From the NCBI GenBank assembly GCA_963691705.1, contig OY829545.1:15699569-15763568 (forward strand): a stretch of DNA of 64,000 nucleotides, written 5' to 3'. Origin of the DNA: Viola odorata (lineage: Eukaryota > Streptophyta > Magnoliopsida > Malpighiales > Violaceae). A program made the translations under genes and the position numbers. Of this stretch, positions 22,459-34,287 are shown one piece after another. The notes beneath the pieces were generated by a model. That model searched no databases, was not told where the DNA came from, and saw only the letters and a list, made by a program, of their open reading frames with translations. Every line of letters starts with the position of its first letter. Positions within the stretch are counted from its first letter, which is position 1.

Positions 22459-24211
22459 ATGGCGGGAGTGGTGGTGGTTTTCGACTTCGATCAGACCCTA
22501 ATCGACGGAGATAGCGACAATTGGGTGGTAACCCAGATGGGTCTCACATCCTTGTTCAATCACCTCTGCTCCACTCTGCCTTGGAACTCTCTCATGGTTC
22601 GCCCTTCTATTTTTGCTCACATTTTATGTGTTCGTATTTGTTTATGTAAAGTGTTCTATTTTTATCGATTTCGTTGGATTTATTATTCTCTTCACTGTTT
22701 TTAGGATAGGATGATGGAGGAGCTTCACTCTCAAGGGAAAACGGCTAATGACATTGCAGAGTGCTTGATTCGGACTCCACTAAATCCACACGTAATTGCA
22801 GCCATAAAATCAGCTCATTCACTTGGGTAGGTCTGTTTTTCTATTATTTTTGCTTAATGGGTTGTTTTCAGTTGGTAGAATGGTGCTGAGTGATTGAAGG
22901 TTTTGTCTGCTTGTTGTTTTCAGATGTGAATTGAGGGTAATTAGCGACGCGAATAAGTTTTTCATCGAGAAAATCTTGGAACATCATGGATTGCTGGGAT
23001 GTTTTTCACATATTATCACGAATCCAAGCTTTGTAAATGATGAAGGGAGGCTCAGGATCTTCCCTTATCATGATTTAAGCTTACCTCCTCATGGTTGTGC
23101 TTTGTGCCCTCCCAACATGTGTAAGGTAATTTATTTTTGAACATCATGTGTATGCTAATTACTAATTAGATGGAAGGTTTTAGCTATAGTGAGACCATTA
23201 GCGATGCGGTAACCTATATTCTTGACTATCCCCATTTGCTTGATTGTATGCTTGAAGTTGAGCTTGTCGATGATAGTTTTTCACATTGAGAAACTTACTT
23301 ATAAACTGAGGCAATGTTCATTTTGTAATTCGGTCTTACCATTGAGTGAAAAAAGACCTAGAACATATTGGTGATCGCTGATATTCGTATCTGCTTGACG
23401 TGGAGCATTGTATAGACTGAGTTTACATGAAAGATTCACGTCTTTACTTTGCTTTATGAAGTTGTGACGTTTCCTGCAGCCTTAATATGAAGTTATTTTA
23501 GCTAATGTGTTTTTCCTTATGGCATTTCCAAATACAAGTTGCACTTTCGTAGGATTCTTCAATATTGTTGCCCCTACTGTTTGGATCATTCTCACCTTCT
23601 CCTTCCATCTTGGGTCTCATGGACTTAATCTTCACAGTATAACCCTAAATGCTTTAACATCATTTATGTAATTTCTTCCTTGGACCAAATAGTGGCTTAA
23701 TCACTCTACCAAAGCAATCACATGAAGATATATGTTTCTATGACAAAATCCAGAAGAAACCTTATTTTGGTTTAGTTTGCCCGAAAGTCGAAAGTTATTT
23801 CTTTTGTTGTTTGCATTGAAAGCTAATTTTGTTTTGACTTCTGTTCAGGGAATGATAATTGACCAAATCCAAGCTTCATCTCCTCAAAAGGAGAGGAAAA
23901 GGTTTATCTATCTTGGAGATGGGAAAGGTGATTACTGCCCATCCCTAAAACTTGGAGAAGGTGATTATGTGATGCCGCGGAAGAACTATCCTGTATGGGA
24001 TCTCATTTTTAGCAAACCATTGCTTGTCAAGGCAGAAGTTCGTGAATGGTCTAATGGAGAGGAGCTTGAGACGATCCTTCTTCACCTCATCAACACAATC
24101 CTCAGTGAAGAGGAGATCAAGAGAGGCAACGCCAGTCAGTTGAATAATTCGTCGGACTTCATGGTGCCCACCTGTGATTCTTTCACTCCAACACTCTCCG
24201 TACCTCATTAG
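22459..24211 (+). CDS. HAD-superfamily phosphatase (PPsPase1/PECP1/At4g29530-like)
   Basis: Four exons (22459-22596, 22705-22826, 22924-23125, 23849-24211) give 274 aa in one frame. The HAD nucleophile motif DFDQT is at residues 9-13 and the acidic motif YLGDGKGDYC at about 175-184; ISDAN in between and a cysteine cluster (CALCPPNMC) before the last intron match the plant branch of the PHOSPHO1-like family. Members act on phosphoethanolamine and phosphocholine, pyrophosphate or thiamine monophosphate; the sequence alone does not decide the substrate. The closest remembered relative by overall character is At4g29530. No targeting peptide is apparent, so a cytosolic enzyme is likely. Confidence 0.92.
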
Positions 24212-25322
24212 TTAGATACCAAGATTGCATCAATGGTTCAGAAATGCGTTATTTTTAACCCGGACATAGTTTGTCTTGTGCGACCTTATGACATTATAAC
24301 TCCTACATCAGGGAAATAGGTTTATAATTCATGGAAACCGGTTTTTGACGGTTATTTCCCGGTGCAACTATGGTAATTTGGTTGTGACTATTGCTAATGG
24401 ATGATTGAAGCAGACCCCCGAATTGATCACTGCAAGTCTTATTAAGTTATTATTGCTTGGAATAGGGTCACTATAAATATCATTGGGTGATTTAATGCTG
24501 CTGACAATTGTCGTTATCATCCTTTCATCTTTTTAGATTTGTTGAACAAATGGTTATAATAAAAAGGAATTTAATTTATGACTCCTGAAGTTGTAGCAAC
24601 CAGGAGCCATGTACTACATGATCCACAGAGCATATTTACTGTGATTATTTTATTTTTTATCTTTTATGAACGGGCTTGATATTTAACAAGATTAGTTGTT
24701 GGCCGAGTTTAAAATAAAATGAACCCAGTTCCCATTTCTGTGTTAGAACTTAGAACCCATTTCCCATCAAACCTAATACATCCCTGGTGTAAATCATGAT
24801 TTTACTATATTCCTATTATGCAAACACTACGATTCTATTTTCGCCCTCTGTCTAAAGAACCTTTTCTTTTTTCTTTTTAATTTTTGGGGAAAATCTAAAA
24901 GAAGAATAGAAGATTCTTTACTGCCTTAACACCATTTTGATGCGGTATTATACCAAAAAAAATACCCCTACCAATTGCAATTTGCAATTTGCAATAAACT
25001 AGCAGAAGAGCACAGCACACACCACTGCCTCCAAAAGCGACTCTCTCTCTCTTACAAAGACAAAAAAATTGCAGAAATCTTTAAACAAAACGCCGTGTGG
25101 CCTTTCTTGACTTGTGACTTGCACAATTCCAAAACATATAAAAACCACCACTTTCTTTTCCGCACATATTAGAAAACGTTTCAATCCTTCCTTCTTTTCT
25201 TCATAACTTTGCTTAACAGGATTCTTTTCGACTACCCATCTCATCAATCATTGATCGGTTTCAACGGTAAATCTTTCCTCCTCTCTCTTTCTCTCTCTCT
25301 TTCTTTCTCTCTCTAGAGAGGA
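24212..25322. other. Spacer between the HAD gene and the CoA carrier
   Basis: 3' UTR of the HAD gene, AT-rich spacer, then the leader of the carrier gene. A direct repeat of TTGCAATTTGCAATTTGCAA lies near 24976-24995 and a CT-rich microsatellite at about 25265-25315. No gene is seen. Confidence 0.4.
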
Positions 25323-27439
25323 ATGGCAAAGAAGAATGAGGGAAGAGAGATGGGTATGTTCTTGGATGGGATAATAGATTGCATGCCTGTGTTTGCTAAG
25401 GAATTGGTTGCTGGCGGTGTTGCTGGTGGTGTCGCCAAGACTGTTGTAGCTCCTCTTGAACGTGTCAAGATCCTGTTTCAGGTAATGCTTTAGTTCTTTC
25501 ACTTGGATTCCAATTCTTGGTCCTGTGTGTTGTTGGTTTTGAACAGAGAATTAATGGAAGAATTGGGTTTTCAATTCTTGTTGGACTTGTTTTGTCTGTG
25601 GTTAAGTTGGGATCTTGTTATTGATAAAGTCATTTTCAGATGGTTTTTCTTAATAAACTTGGAGATACTGAGTTAATTTTGTTCCTCTACCTCAGTTCTT
25701 TACTAAGTTTAGTGAGCAAATATTAGTCAACCAATCTCATGAGAAAAAAGAGAATTGAAATTCTTACAGTATCAGTCCATTTAGTAATTTATATTTGTTC
25801 TGTCCATTTGGTTTGTTCTGCTTTAATTTATGTTGCATAAGCAATTAGAATTGAGTACTAAAAGAAGTTGGAGAAAGTTGACACACTTATACCTGTCTTC
25901 AAGTTGAAGATTGGAAACTTGTGTTTTTCTTTTTGGTATCTTATTAGCTCTTATTCCTGTTTTCTGTTTCTAGGACTTCTGATTTTTGACTTTTGAGCAC
26001 TTTTAGGCTTTATACACCTCTAAACAGAGGTGTTTAACCTCCAAGTTACTTGGTTTTTTACATGAGGGTCAAAAGACTGAAAGAAAGAGTTGGTTTATTC
26101 TTTGAATTTCAGACAAGACGAGATGAATTCAAGGCTATTGGTTTGCTGGGATCTGCTAAAAAGATTGCAAAGACAGAAGGGATTATGGGTTTCTACAGGT
26201 TAATCCTCATAGTCTTTAATATGAAGCTTTAAACTTATTTTTGTCTCTTTTTTATGTTGTTTAATGATTCTGTGGATTTCTTTACAGAGGTAATGGAGCT
26301 AGTGTTGCTCGAATTGTTCCCTATGCGGCCCTGCATTACATGACTTATGAGCAATATCGCAGATTGATTATCAGCAGTTTCCCTGACATTGGGAGGGGTC
26401 CGGTACTTGATCTTGTGGCCGGGTCATTTTCTGGGGGAACAGCTGTGCTTTTTACATATCCTCTGGACTTGGTTCGAACTAAATTAGCTTACCAGGTAAA
26501 TTAGCTTTGCTGCATTCTTAACTTTTGTCTTGAAAGAATGCAATGGTTGATACAGTAGAGATAAATTGCATTTTATAGTGCAGGTTGTCGGTCCATCAAA
26601 GCCAAATATCCATGCAGTGCTTAGTAATGAGCAAGTTTATAGAGGAATTGTTGACTGTTTCTCGAAGACTTTCAAAGAATCCGGGTTACGTGGTCTCTAT
26701 CGTGGTGTTGGTACGTTTAACAGCATAGCATGAATCACATCGTACAGTTATTGTTGTGTTTCCATGGCTACTTTACCTTGAGATTTTTGCCACTAATTAA
26801 GTGAGAACCTCGGTCAGCTCCTTCGCTTTATGGAATCTTCCCTTACGCTGGCTTGAAGTTTTACTTCTACGAGGAGATGAAAAGACGAGTCCCTGAGGAG
26901 CACAAGAAAGATATCTCGGTAAAACTGGTATGCGGCTCTGTTGCTGGTTTATTGGGTCAAACATTCACATACCCTCTTGATGTTGTTAGAAGGCAAATGC
27001 AGGTAATTCTCTCTAAATGCCAAGTCCACTGAGTTTTGAACTTTTGAATAGTTAATATAATTGGGGAAAATCATAATACTAATACGCAAAATTCATCTCA
27101 CCAGGTCGAAAGGCTCTCAGCGTCAAGCAGTGCAGAAATGAAAGGAACAATGGAAACCCTTGTTACAATCGCACAGCAGCAAGGATGGAAACAATTATTT
27201 TCTGGGCTGAGTATTAACTATCTGAAGGTGGCAAACTTGATCCCTTTCGCTTATTGTCTATTTTTTCTGTTGCTGTTGCTGTTGCTCTCGGCATTGACCT
27301 TTTCTTTCAGGTTGTACCGTCAGTGGCTATCGGTTTTACAGTTTATGACATCATGAAAGCATATTTGAGAGTACCATCACGAGACACGATAGCAGCGGTA
27401 ACTGACAAGAGAAATAATCAACCTTCTCTTCATTCTTGA
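25323..27439 (+). CDS. CoAc: Mitochondrial carrier, coenzyme A transporter (CoAc-like)
   Basis: Seven exons (25323-25481, 26113-26198, 26288-26495, 26584-26710, 26818-27002, 27105-27227, 27311-27439) keep frame and give 338 aa. Three tandem ~100-residue carrier repeats carry the signature Px(D/E)xx(K/R): PLERVK at 44-49, PLDLVR at about 140-145 and PLDVVR at about 246-251, with matching GL/GFYRG segments. The sequence follows the plant CoA carriers At1g14560 and At4g26180, which import CoA across the inner mitochondrial membrane. There is no cleavable presequence, as usual for the family. The ATG follows a CT-rich leader and is the first in frame. Confidence 0.92.
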
Positions 27440-27977
27440 GAAATAAACCTAACCAAAATTTCACAACCGTAATGTCATCAAGATTTTACATTAAATTCTT
27501 TCAAGCTATGTATGTATGGCTTGCAACCTTGAAGAAGTTGTAGTCCTATAGATCTTTTCTGGTAGCAAATCTTGTTCATCACCTGCTACAGATGTGATTG
27601 TATTGTATCCTGTCACAACGGGATTGGGTCATTCAGTGTACAGACAATATCAAATAATACTAATAAATAATATTTTAATGTGCTTTGTTCTGCTAGGCGA
27701 AATTATTGTCCAGTGATCTGCATTTTCCGGGCCTTAGTTAGCTTGGAAGAGAATGGACTAAGAACAGAGAAGGTGTTGTATAGACAGACCTTTTTCCATC
27801 GAATATATATGCTTCTGAATTACACCATGAGCATGACGTACAGCTCAACATTTTTGCAACAACTACAAGTTAATGAAAAATTGTCCTCTAGATACTTCTA
27901 TCAGCTACATATCTGCATATAAAGCTTAAGGGGACATAAAATTGTAGCTTTATGACAGTAGCGATGTAAAGATATGT
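27440..27977. other. Convergent spacer
   Basis: 3' regions of the CoA carrier (+) and the DYW gene (-). No coding or repeat signal beyond short chance frames. Confidence 0.4.
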
Positions 27978-29378
27978 TCACCAATAATCTCTGCACGAGC
28001 ATTTCCCGTCCTTAAAATGATGGAACCGCTTGTTGTCCCTAACAATGAGCTCCCGTCCAACAATCTTCGACATGATTTTGATTGCATTGTGACAATCCCC
28101 ACAGATTCGAAGATTCTTGATGATCCTAAGAGTTTGCCTTGCCGGAGTACTAATCAAGCCATAAGCAATCGCCAAACGCTCGCTGTGATACTGTAAGGCC
28201 TGCTCTTTAGCATCCTCATCAATGTCATGAAGAACGTATCTTGTATCTGGAACATAGCCTGCTTCCCTAATCTGCCCATTCAAACCTTTCAAATTCCCGT
28301 ACTCCTTATAGGGCTCAGCATATCGAAACTCCGCTACTCTGTTCTTCTCTTCCAGCATATTAATTGTAGAGAATTTCTTCCTCCGAGGCAGAGGAATCCT
28401 CATGTCATTGACTTTCGAAGGATCAAGAGCAACCAAGAACTCCTCTTCACGATCCTCAAGCTCAATGTCACCATGAATTCGTGCAAAATTCCTAACTGCA
28501 CTCCAAATTTCTATGGTCGGCTCAATCGGCATCCTCTCAACAAATTCCTCAGCTTCACTCAAATAACCAGCATTTCCAAGAACATCAATGACTCCAAGAT
28601 AATGTTCAATCCCAGGAACAATACCATACTCACTCTCCATAGATTGGAAGTACAACAACCCTTCTTCCACAGCTCCTGCACTAGCACATGCAGCAAATAC
28701 AGCCAAAAAGGTCTCCTCATTGGGCTGAAATCCTACATCCTTCATCTCCCCAAACAACAACAACCCATTATCTCCCTGCCCATTCATTGCATACCCTTCA
28801 ATCAACAAATGCCAAGTCCCAACATTTTTCTCGCGCATTCTGTCAAACACCTTGCGCGCATCCCTCACACTCCCGCATTTTCCATACATTTTAATCAATT
28901 TGTTATTCAACCCAGCATCCCCACCAAAAGACGAGCGCTTCAACAATTCATGCGCCTTTTTACCCATCTCAAGCAACTTCAAATCTCCACATCCGTCTAA
29001 CAAAGCACCAAAAACATCATAATCAGCAACAACACCTTGACCCATATGCTCTATTGCTTCCTTAACCTTACCCTCCTTGCACAAACTCATCAAATCAACA
29101 TCTAGAGGTAGAGCTGCGGTGGTTGTATGAAATTGGTCGGCGTCAAATTTGGTATCATTGTTGAATTTTTTGTCGATTGAATTGGGTTTTTGGCGGCGAT
29201 AGACCCTGGTTGGGGTGCTGTGGGCGGCGTAGGAGCGAAAAGGTTTGATTTTTCTGGGGATTCGAGAGGGATAAGAGTGGTAAGTAGAGCGCGATCGTTG
29301 GCTTGTGATAAATGACTGGTATACGGGAGTTGATATCATGCAGTTCCCTCCGTGTTGAAGATGCACCAGAGACGCCAT
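27978..29378 (-). CDS. Short PPR-DYW organellar RNA-editing factor
   Basis: A single-exon gene of 466 aa. The N terminus is rich in serine, arginine and threonine, as expected for an organelle transit peptide. Only a few PPR motifs follow (about residues 90-270, for example a stretch containing [19 protein letters not shown]). A DYW deaminase-like domain fills the C terminus, with [10 protein letters not shown] (HxE), CGDCH, and a terminal CRDYW. Its size and few repeats place it with the atypical short DYW proteins of the DYW2/MEF8 kind, some of which supply deaminase activity in trans to other PPR proteins. The exact orthologue is not decided. The E-type linker is degenerate (residues 290-370). 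Confidence 0.88.
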   Translation of the reverse strand: MASLVHLQHGGNCMISTPVYQSFITSQRSRSTYHSYPSRIPRKIKPFRSYAAHSTPTRVYRRQKPNSIDKKFNNDTKFDADQFHTTTAALPLDVDLMSLCKEGKVKEAIEHMGQGVVADYDVFGALLDGCGDLKLLEMGKKAHELLKRSSFGGDAGLNNKLIKMYGKCGSVRDARKVFDRMREKNVGTWHLLIEGYAMNGQGDNGLLLFGEMKDVGFQPNEETFLAVFAACASAGAVEEGLLYFQSMESEYGIVPGIEHYLGVIDVLGNAGYLSEAEEFVERMPIEPTIEIWSAVRNFARIHGDIELEDREEEFLVALDPSKVNDMRIPLPRRKKFSTINMLEEKNRVAEFRYAEPYKEYGNLKGLNGQIREAGYVPDTRYVLHDIDEDAKEQALQYHSERLAIAYGLISTPARQTLRIIKNLRICGDCHNAIKIMSKIVGRELIVRDNKRFHHFKDGKCSCRDYW

Positions 29379-30136
29379 TGGAATAGGATTTACGGGTTCG
29401 TGGCTCCACTAGTTTTGCTTGAACATTTCTATTACAAAACGGTGCGGTCCGTGGGCAGGACAAGACAACTATATAGGTATGTTCACCGTTTGCTTTCTTT
29501 ATTTCTGGAACGGCTCTTTCTCATACTCTTTCAAGCAAATATAATTGACAGCCCAGTGGTTTGTTGATTAAATTAACCTTAATTATTTCATGTGTAAATA
29601 AACTATAAACTACAATTGTCAATTGACAAAACCAAGTCGAGTTTAAGGTAAATTAACTCATTTAGAAACTGAATGTACTGGAAATTAACAACTCTTCATT
29701 CTTTATTTTGAGCAGAAAGAGAGATGCATTGATACGAGAAAGATGTACATCAAGGGAATGATCCCAAGTTAACAAGATATTAGGTGCGTCGTACAATGGC
29801 AGAATCTCCAATTTGGGAAAGAACATCTTCTCAGTCTTCATTCTCTTCATGCGAAACTAAATCTTTATAGATAACATCTGAAATCTTATACTGCCTCCAA
29901 ACATAGAACACAAGCCATCATAATCTTTCTCATCAGCATTTACGTAGCAACCATTCAACAGTTTGCAAGGTTATTACCGATACATTCATAAGGTTAACAA
30001 CATCCCTCGAACATACAGATACGGTTTAAGAACATTCCCTCATCCACTCTAAGTAATGTCAGTCGAGTTCATCACATTTGGTATACAACAGAAGGCATCA
30101 CAATACATAGGACAAAAATGATACCAAAGCAGCCAT
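29379..30136. other. Spacer between DYW and SERAT genes
   Basis: Promoter and leader of the DYW gene, then probable 3' UTR of the serine acetyltransferase gene (both on the minus strand). No gene is seen. Confidence 0.35.
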
Positions 30137-31457
30137 TCAAATAATATAATCTGACCACTCCGAGATAAAAGAAGTATGATCCATGGACTCTCCAGGGCAC
30201 TCCTCAAGCCTGGAAGGCTTCTCCTTCCCTCCCACCAACCTTGCTGGATTTCCTACAGCTGTAGTCCGAGGCGGCACATCGATCAGCACTACCGAACCCG
30301 CTCCAATTTTCGCTCCTTCTCCTATCTTCACATTCCCCAAAATTGTCGCACCAGCACCAATCAACACTCCATCTCCAATCTTGGGGTGCCTGTCCCCACA
30401 AACCTTCCCCGTTCCTCCCAAGGTAACATGATGCAAAATCGACACATTATTCCCAATCACTGCTGTTTCGCCAATTACCACACCAGTGGCATGATCAAAC
30501 AAGATACCCTTCCCTATCTTTGCTGCTGGGTGTATATCAACAGCGAAAACATCAGATATCCGAGAGTGCAATGCCAGCGCCAGTGGCCTACGGGATTGAG
30601 CCCACAGCTTGTGCGCCACTCGATGAGCCTAATTCATCAAAACATTATAGTAAAACAGCAGATGAATCAAGCACAAATTGCTTAAAGCTCACTCAATTAA
30701 GCATAAATTGCACAAACACGAACTGACACACTGCATGCAATTCAAGCATATATATTCAAGTTACATACTCAAAACGTCAGGCTTGATGCCCTCTTGTATC
30801 ATGTGGGTTTCACAAAATCCTATTGCTGAGTGTATTATGATTATAACTCTTACAAACCACAACACGTGTAATTTTCCCAAAACCTTGAGGATTTGCTAGG
30901 GATTTAAACCAAAGCAGTTTAATAAAAGATTATTATACAAATACTTCAAACAAAAACTCACAAACAGGGCAGAATATTATAAATCTCAGCTGATTATCTT
31001 ATTAAATTGCCATAATAACCTGGCAAGCCAAGAATCCTTTGTAATTGAGCAAGCAGTGAGAGAACGACATGCAAGCAGGGTCACGCTCCCGTGCGGCTCG
31101 AAGATCGGCAACAGCTGCGGCTCGGAGGGAGGGGTCAGAAGTGAAGATGTTGAGGAAGAGATCGTAAAGGAGCGTGGAGAGGAGAGTGGAGGAGCAAAGC
31201 TTGTTGCCTAAGTGGAACGAAAGAGACCGCTCCAGCGAAGAGTGAGAGAGGATTGTTGAGTATAGGTAACTGGCTAACGCCGGCTCCGATTCGGCGTCTC
31301 GGCGCGCCTCGGCTTTAATCTGTGTCCACAACCAGGCCTCGTCATAGCCGTCCGTTGTTACAGCGATGGCAGTGGAGGAGGAGGAGGAGGAGGAGGAGAC
31401 TGGTGGGGTTTGCGGCGCTGGTGGCGACGATGGGTAGCGGAGCTCGCCGGCGGGCAT
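30137..31457 (-). CDS. SERAT1;1: Serine O-acetyltransferase, cytosolic type
   Basis: Two exons, 31457-31020 and 30628-30137, separated by a 391-bp intron, give 309 aa. The enzyme makes O-acetylserine from serine and acetyl-CoA, the carbon skeleton for cysteine. An N-terminal helical domain (AWLWTQIKAEARRDAESEPAL onward) precedes a left-handed beta-helix of hexapeptide repeats with catalytic-region motifs DIHPAAKIG, FDHATGVVIGETAVIG and HHVTLGGTGK. The tail ends SEWSDYII, whose terminal isoleucine docks into O-acetylserine(thiol)lyase in the cysteine synthase complex. The start MPAGELR matches Arabidopsis SERAT1;1, and a serine run is encoded by a GGA/TCC repeat. An in-frame ATG 12 codons upstream (31493) would add a short hydrophobic extension. 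Confidence 0.94.
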
Positions 31458-31894
31458 AGCGATTGTAAGAAATGAGTGAGTGATGGTCAGCAAGTGAGGT
31501 GAGAGCGTTTTGGAGCGGAAATTCTTGCTCTCATAAGTTACTGGTTGACTTATCGCGGATTCGCGATTAAGGACCTCAAATTATTATTTTTGTCCAACTA
31601 CATCCAAACGACGTCCATTTTTAATTTTTACTCATATTTCTTTCAACACTAAAAATAAAACTCGTGATAATCTCAAAAGAAATAAACAACAGACGATCAT
31701 ATTCACCAGGACAAATTTACAAATACAAAGGGCAAAGGCACAGCTCCAACTTCCAAGCCCTAAGATACATTGAAATACAACATTTCCTAATTTACAACGG
31801 ACAACAGACAACAGAACAGAAAACAATCTGTTGTTTAGCTATTAGGTTCCCTTGATTAGGAGTTGAAAAATGTACAAAACAAGCTCCACCTTGC
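31458..31894. other. Spacer between SERAT and ET genes
   Basis: Leader and promoter of SERAT and 3' UTR of the ET gene (both minus strand). No other feature is seen. Confidence 0.35.
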
Positions 31895-34287
31895 TCAGTG
31901 ACAGTAGTATGTAGTGACTCTCATCCCCTTGTGCTGCTCACACCTCTTCCTTCCAGGAACCGGCGCTCGCATACAGACAGAACCATCCTGTAACGTAACA
32001 CTGCACGCGAATGTGTTCGACAGTCCACCAATCGAACTGCCCATCGACCCTGAAAAGGCGCTATCAGCTCTCTTGCCTTTGTGCTGCCAACATCTTTTAT
32101 TTCCTTGTACCGGTTGCCTTCTGCAGTACGAGCCATTCCCCAAGGTTGCCCCGCAAATGGTGGGAAAATGCTCGTCAACAGAACAGCTGTTCGAAGATTG
32201 AGGATCGCAGATTTTAGACGAGGAGGCATTGCTGTTTCCTGACCCATCATCACAAGTACTGAACAATGAAGTACTGGAAGGTGTATCGAGCTTGTCTTCT
32301 GCTATTGACTTGGAGATGAAGCTGTTGATCCTCATCCCTTTGTGCTCCTCACATCTTTTCCTCCCTGCCACTGCTGGCTTTTGGCAAAAAGTTCCACCAC
32401 CTAAATTTACCCCACAAGTATTAGCCTGTTGTACCTCCTGATCATTCTGAATGCTGGAATCGAGATACACATCGGGTTTAGACCTCGATCCATAAACTCT
32501 CATCCCTCTGTGTTCTTCACATCGCTTTCTCCTTGAAACTGGTGGCATCCTACAATAGGTACCATCATTCAGGATGTATCCACATACAACACTGAAGTCG
32601 TCACTAATGACACATTTATCAGAAACTAGTCTAGGCTGTGATCTGCTAAATTTAAAAATTCCAGAAAGAAAACTTTTACTATCCTCATCAGGATCTTCTG
32701 GAGAAAGCGGCTTGTTGGCTTCAATTTTAATACCCACTTGATCACCCCGTTGGAAAGAACGTAATGTTTTGGCAATATTCGGGAACCTGGTAGTAGTTCT
32801 TGAAGCGATTTTATGAAGTTTTTGAAGGATATCACCAGGACGACGTGCACCGTTGCTGCCCTTATTCCAGGCATAATCAAAAGTATCAAGCAGCTGAGCT
32901 TCTGTCTTCTCAGCATCCCTCTTATCTCTCATCTGTTGATGACTCAGTGAATATCAATGAGAATGACAAAATAAAAATACCCAATTTACATCCAGAATTC
33001 CTACGCATTACCAACTCTTAGAGAGGCACTAAAACCAACATATTTATCTGGTTCAGTCTTCTCACTTCGTTCATCTGCAAAATATAAAGCTTGCTACACT
33101 AAAATAGACAGCAGAAACATTTCCTCTCTGCCACATTCATATTGTTACTATTATGACATACACGATTCTAGGCTTAATTCTAGGGATTCTAGCAGTTGAA
33201 AATATGATTTTAATTGTAATGTATGCTTAGAAACTGGCTATAAGTTAGCTACGTGATTTATTTGTTTCCTATTTCGTACATCACATTTACTATAAATCCC
33301 CATCTAAAAAACCTTCACACTTCACTCTTATTCTCTCTTAGCCTCATTTCTCATGGTAGCGGAGCTGTGTCGACAATCCTAATACCACCATTTCTTCTTC
33401 TTTACCATCATTCTAATAACAGCCCTTCCTACCCCCGAAGATTGCTTAGCTCACAGCGCGATAGGAACCATAAAAGCCTTCATGACATCTAATCTATTAT
33501 AACCATTAAACACAAGAAAACAAGTTCTTCCACTGATTTCTAGGCAGGTCAAAATCCTAATTGTATGGATATTAACACTCCAGCAAATTCCAAGGACTAC
33601 TTTCACATATCACTGTGGAATCGAATCATCAATGAAATATGCAACAAGTAAAGTGAAGAAGTGAATACTTACAGAAGCCCATCTATACACAATGGAGTAG
33701 CCTTTTGAGAAAATCTCCTCAAACAACCCAGCACCCTTATCAGCACAACCATCACCGGTCTCATCCCACTGAGAAGTCGAGTGGTGGCTTCTGCTCAAAT
33801 GAGCACCTGACCGGCCATAACGTTGGAGTCTGCTTCTAACGTTATCAGCTTGTCCGATATAAGCCACCGCAATATCATCTTGGTCAAGCTTCCCAACATT
33901 GCGCCCCAACCCGGATCGCGAAACTGCAACTCCAAGCTCATACAGCCCGGGTCCGGAACTAGTGGGGAGACTATGAACTCTGTATCTCCACGCGCCATCC
34001 TTCCCCTCGGAGTAGTCCTCCCAATCAGAAGCTCCGATGAGAAGCTAAACCCATATTTCACAAAATCAGTACCGAATTGGTTGTAAATGTTAGAAATTCG
34101 AAGAGAAAGCAAGAATCGAAATCAAGAGCAGTCACTGGGTTATTTGGATCCATTAGAAAAGTACATGAGACAGGAGAGATGTGAAAACCTGCCATTTGGA
34201 GAAACAGGAGTCGTGCTTGGTTTGTCTGTAGTCTTCCCTCTTTAATCTAGCAGCGACGGACGGCTTCTCGTCCGCTGATGCTCCCAT
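31895..34287 (-). CDS. ET2: EFFECTOR OF TRANSCRIPTION protein (GIY-YIG-like plus four zinc repeats)
   Basis: Three exons (34287-34189, 34044-33673, 32932-31895) give 502 aa in one frame. The N terminus (LKREDYRQTKHDSCFSKWQ) matches plant ET proteins. Residues ~70-190 form a GIY-YIG/UvrC-like nuclease domain: GLYELGV, VAYIGQADNVRSRL and, later, EAQLLDTFDYAWN with the conserved glutamate. The C-terminal half has four copies of a C-x9-C-x10-C-x2-H zinc repeat, each ending (R/K)RC..H(K/R)G(M/K)R. Arabidopsis ET2 is a nuclear regulator of cell differentiation and gibberellin responses, reported to bind and nick DNA; function here is by homology. The ATG at 34287 fits the family start. Confidence 0.92.

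Noticed and set aside
28227..29000. A 257-codon frame antisense to the short DYW gene
   Set aside because: It mirrors a strongly recognisable PPR-DYW protein on the other strand, has no start context or homology that I recognise, and overlaps several further antisense frames. It is a shadow.
30176..30685. A 169-codon frame antisense to the serine acetyltransferase
   Set aside because: It crosses the SERAT intron border and has no recognisable content.
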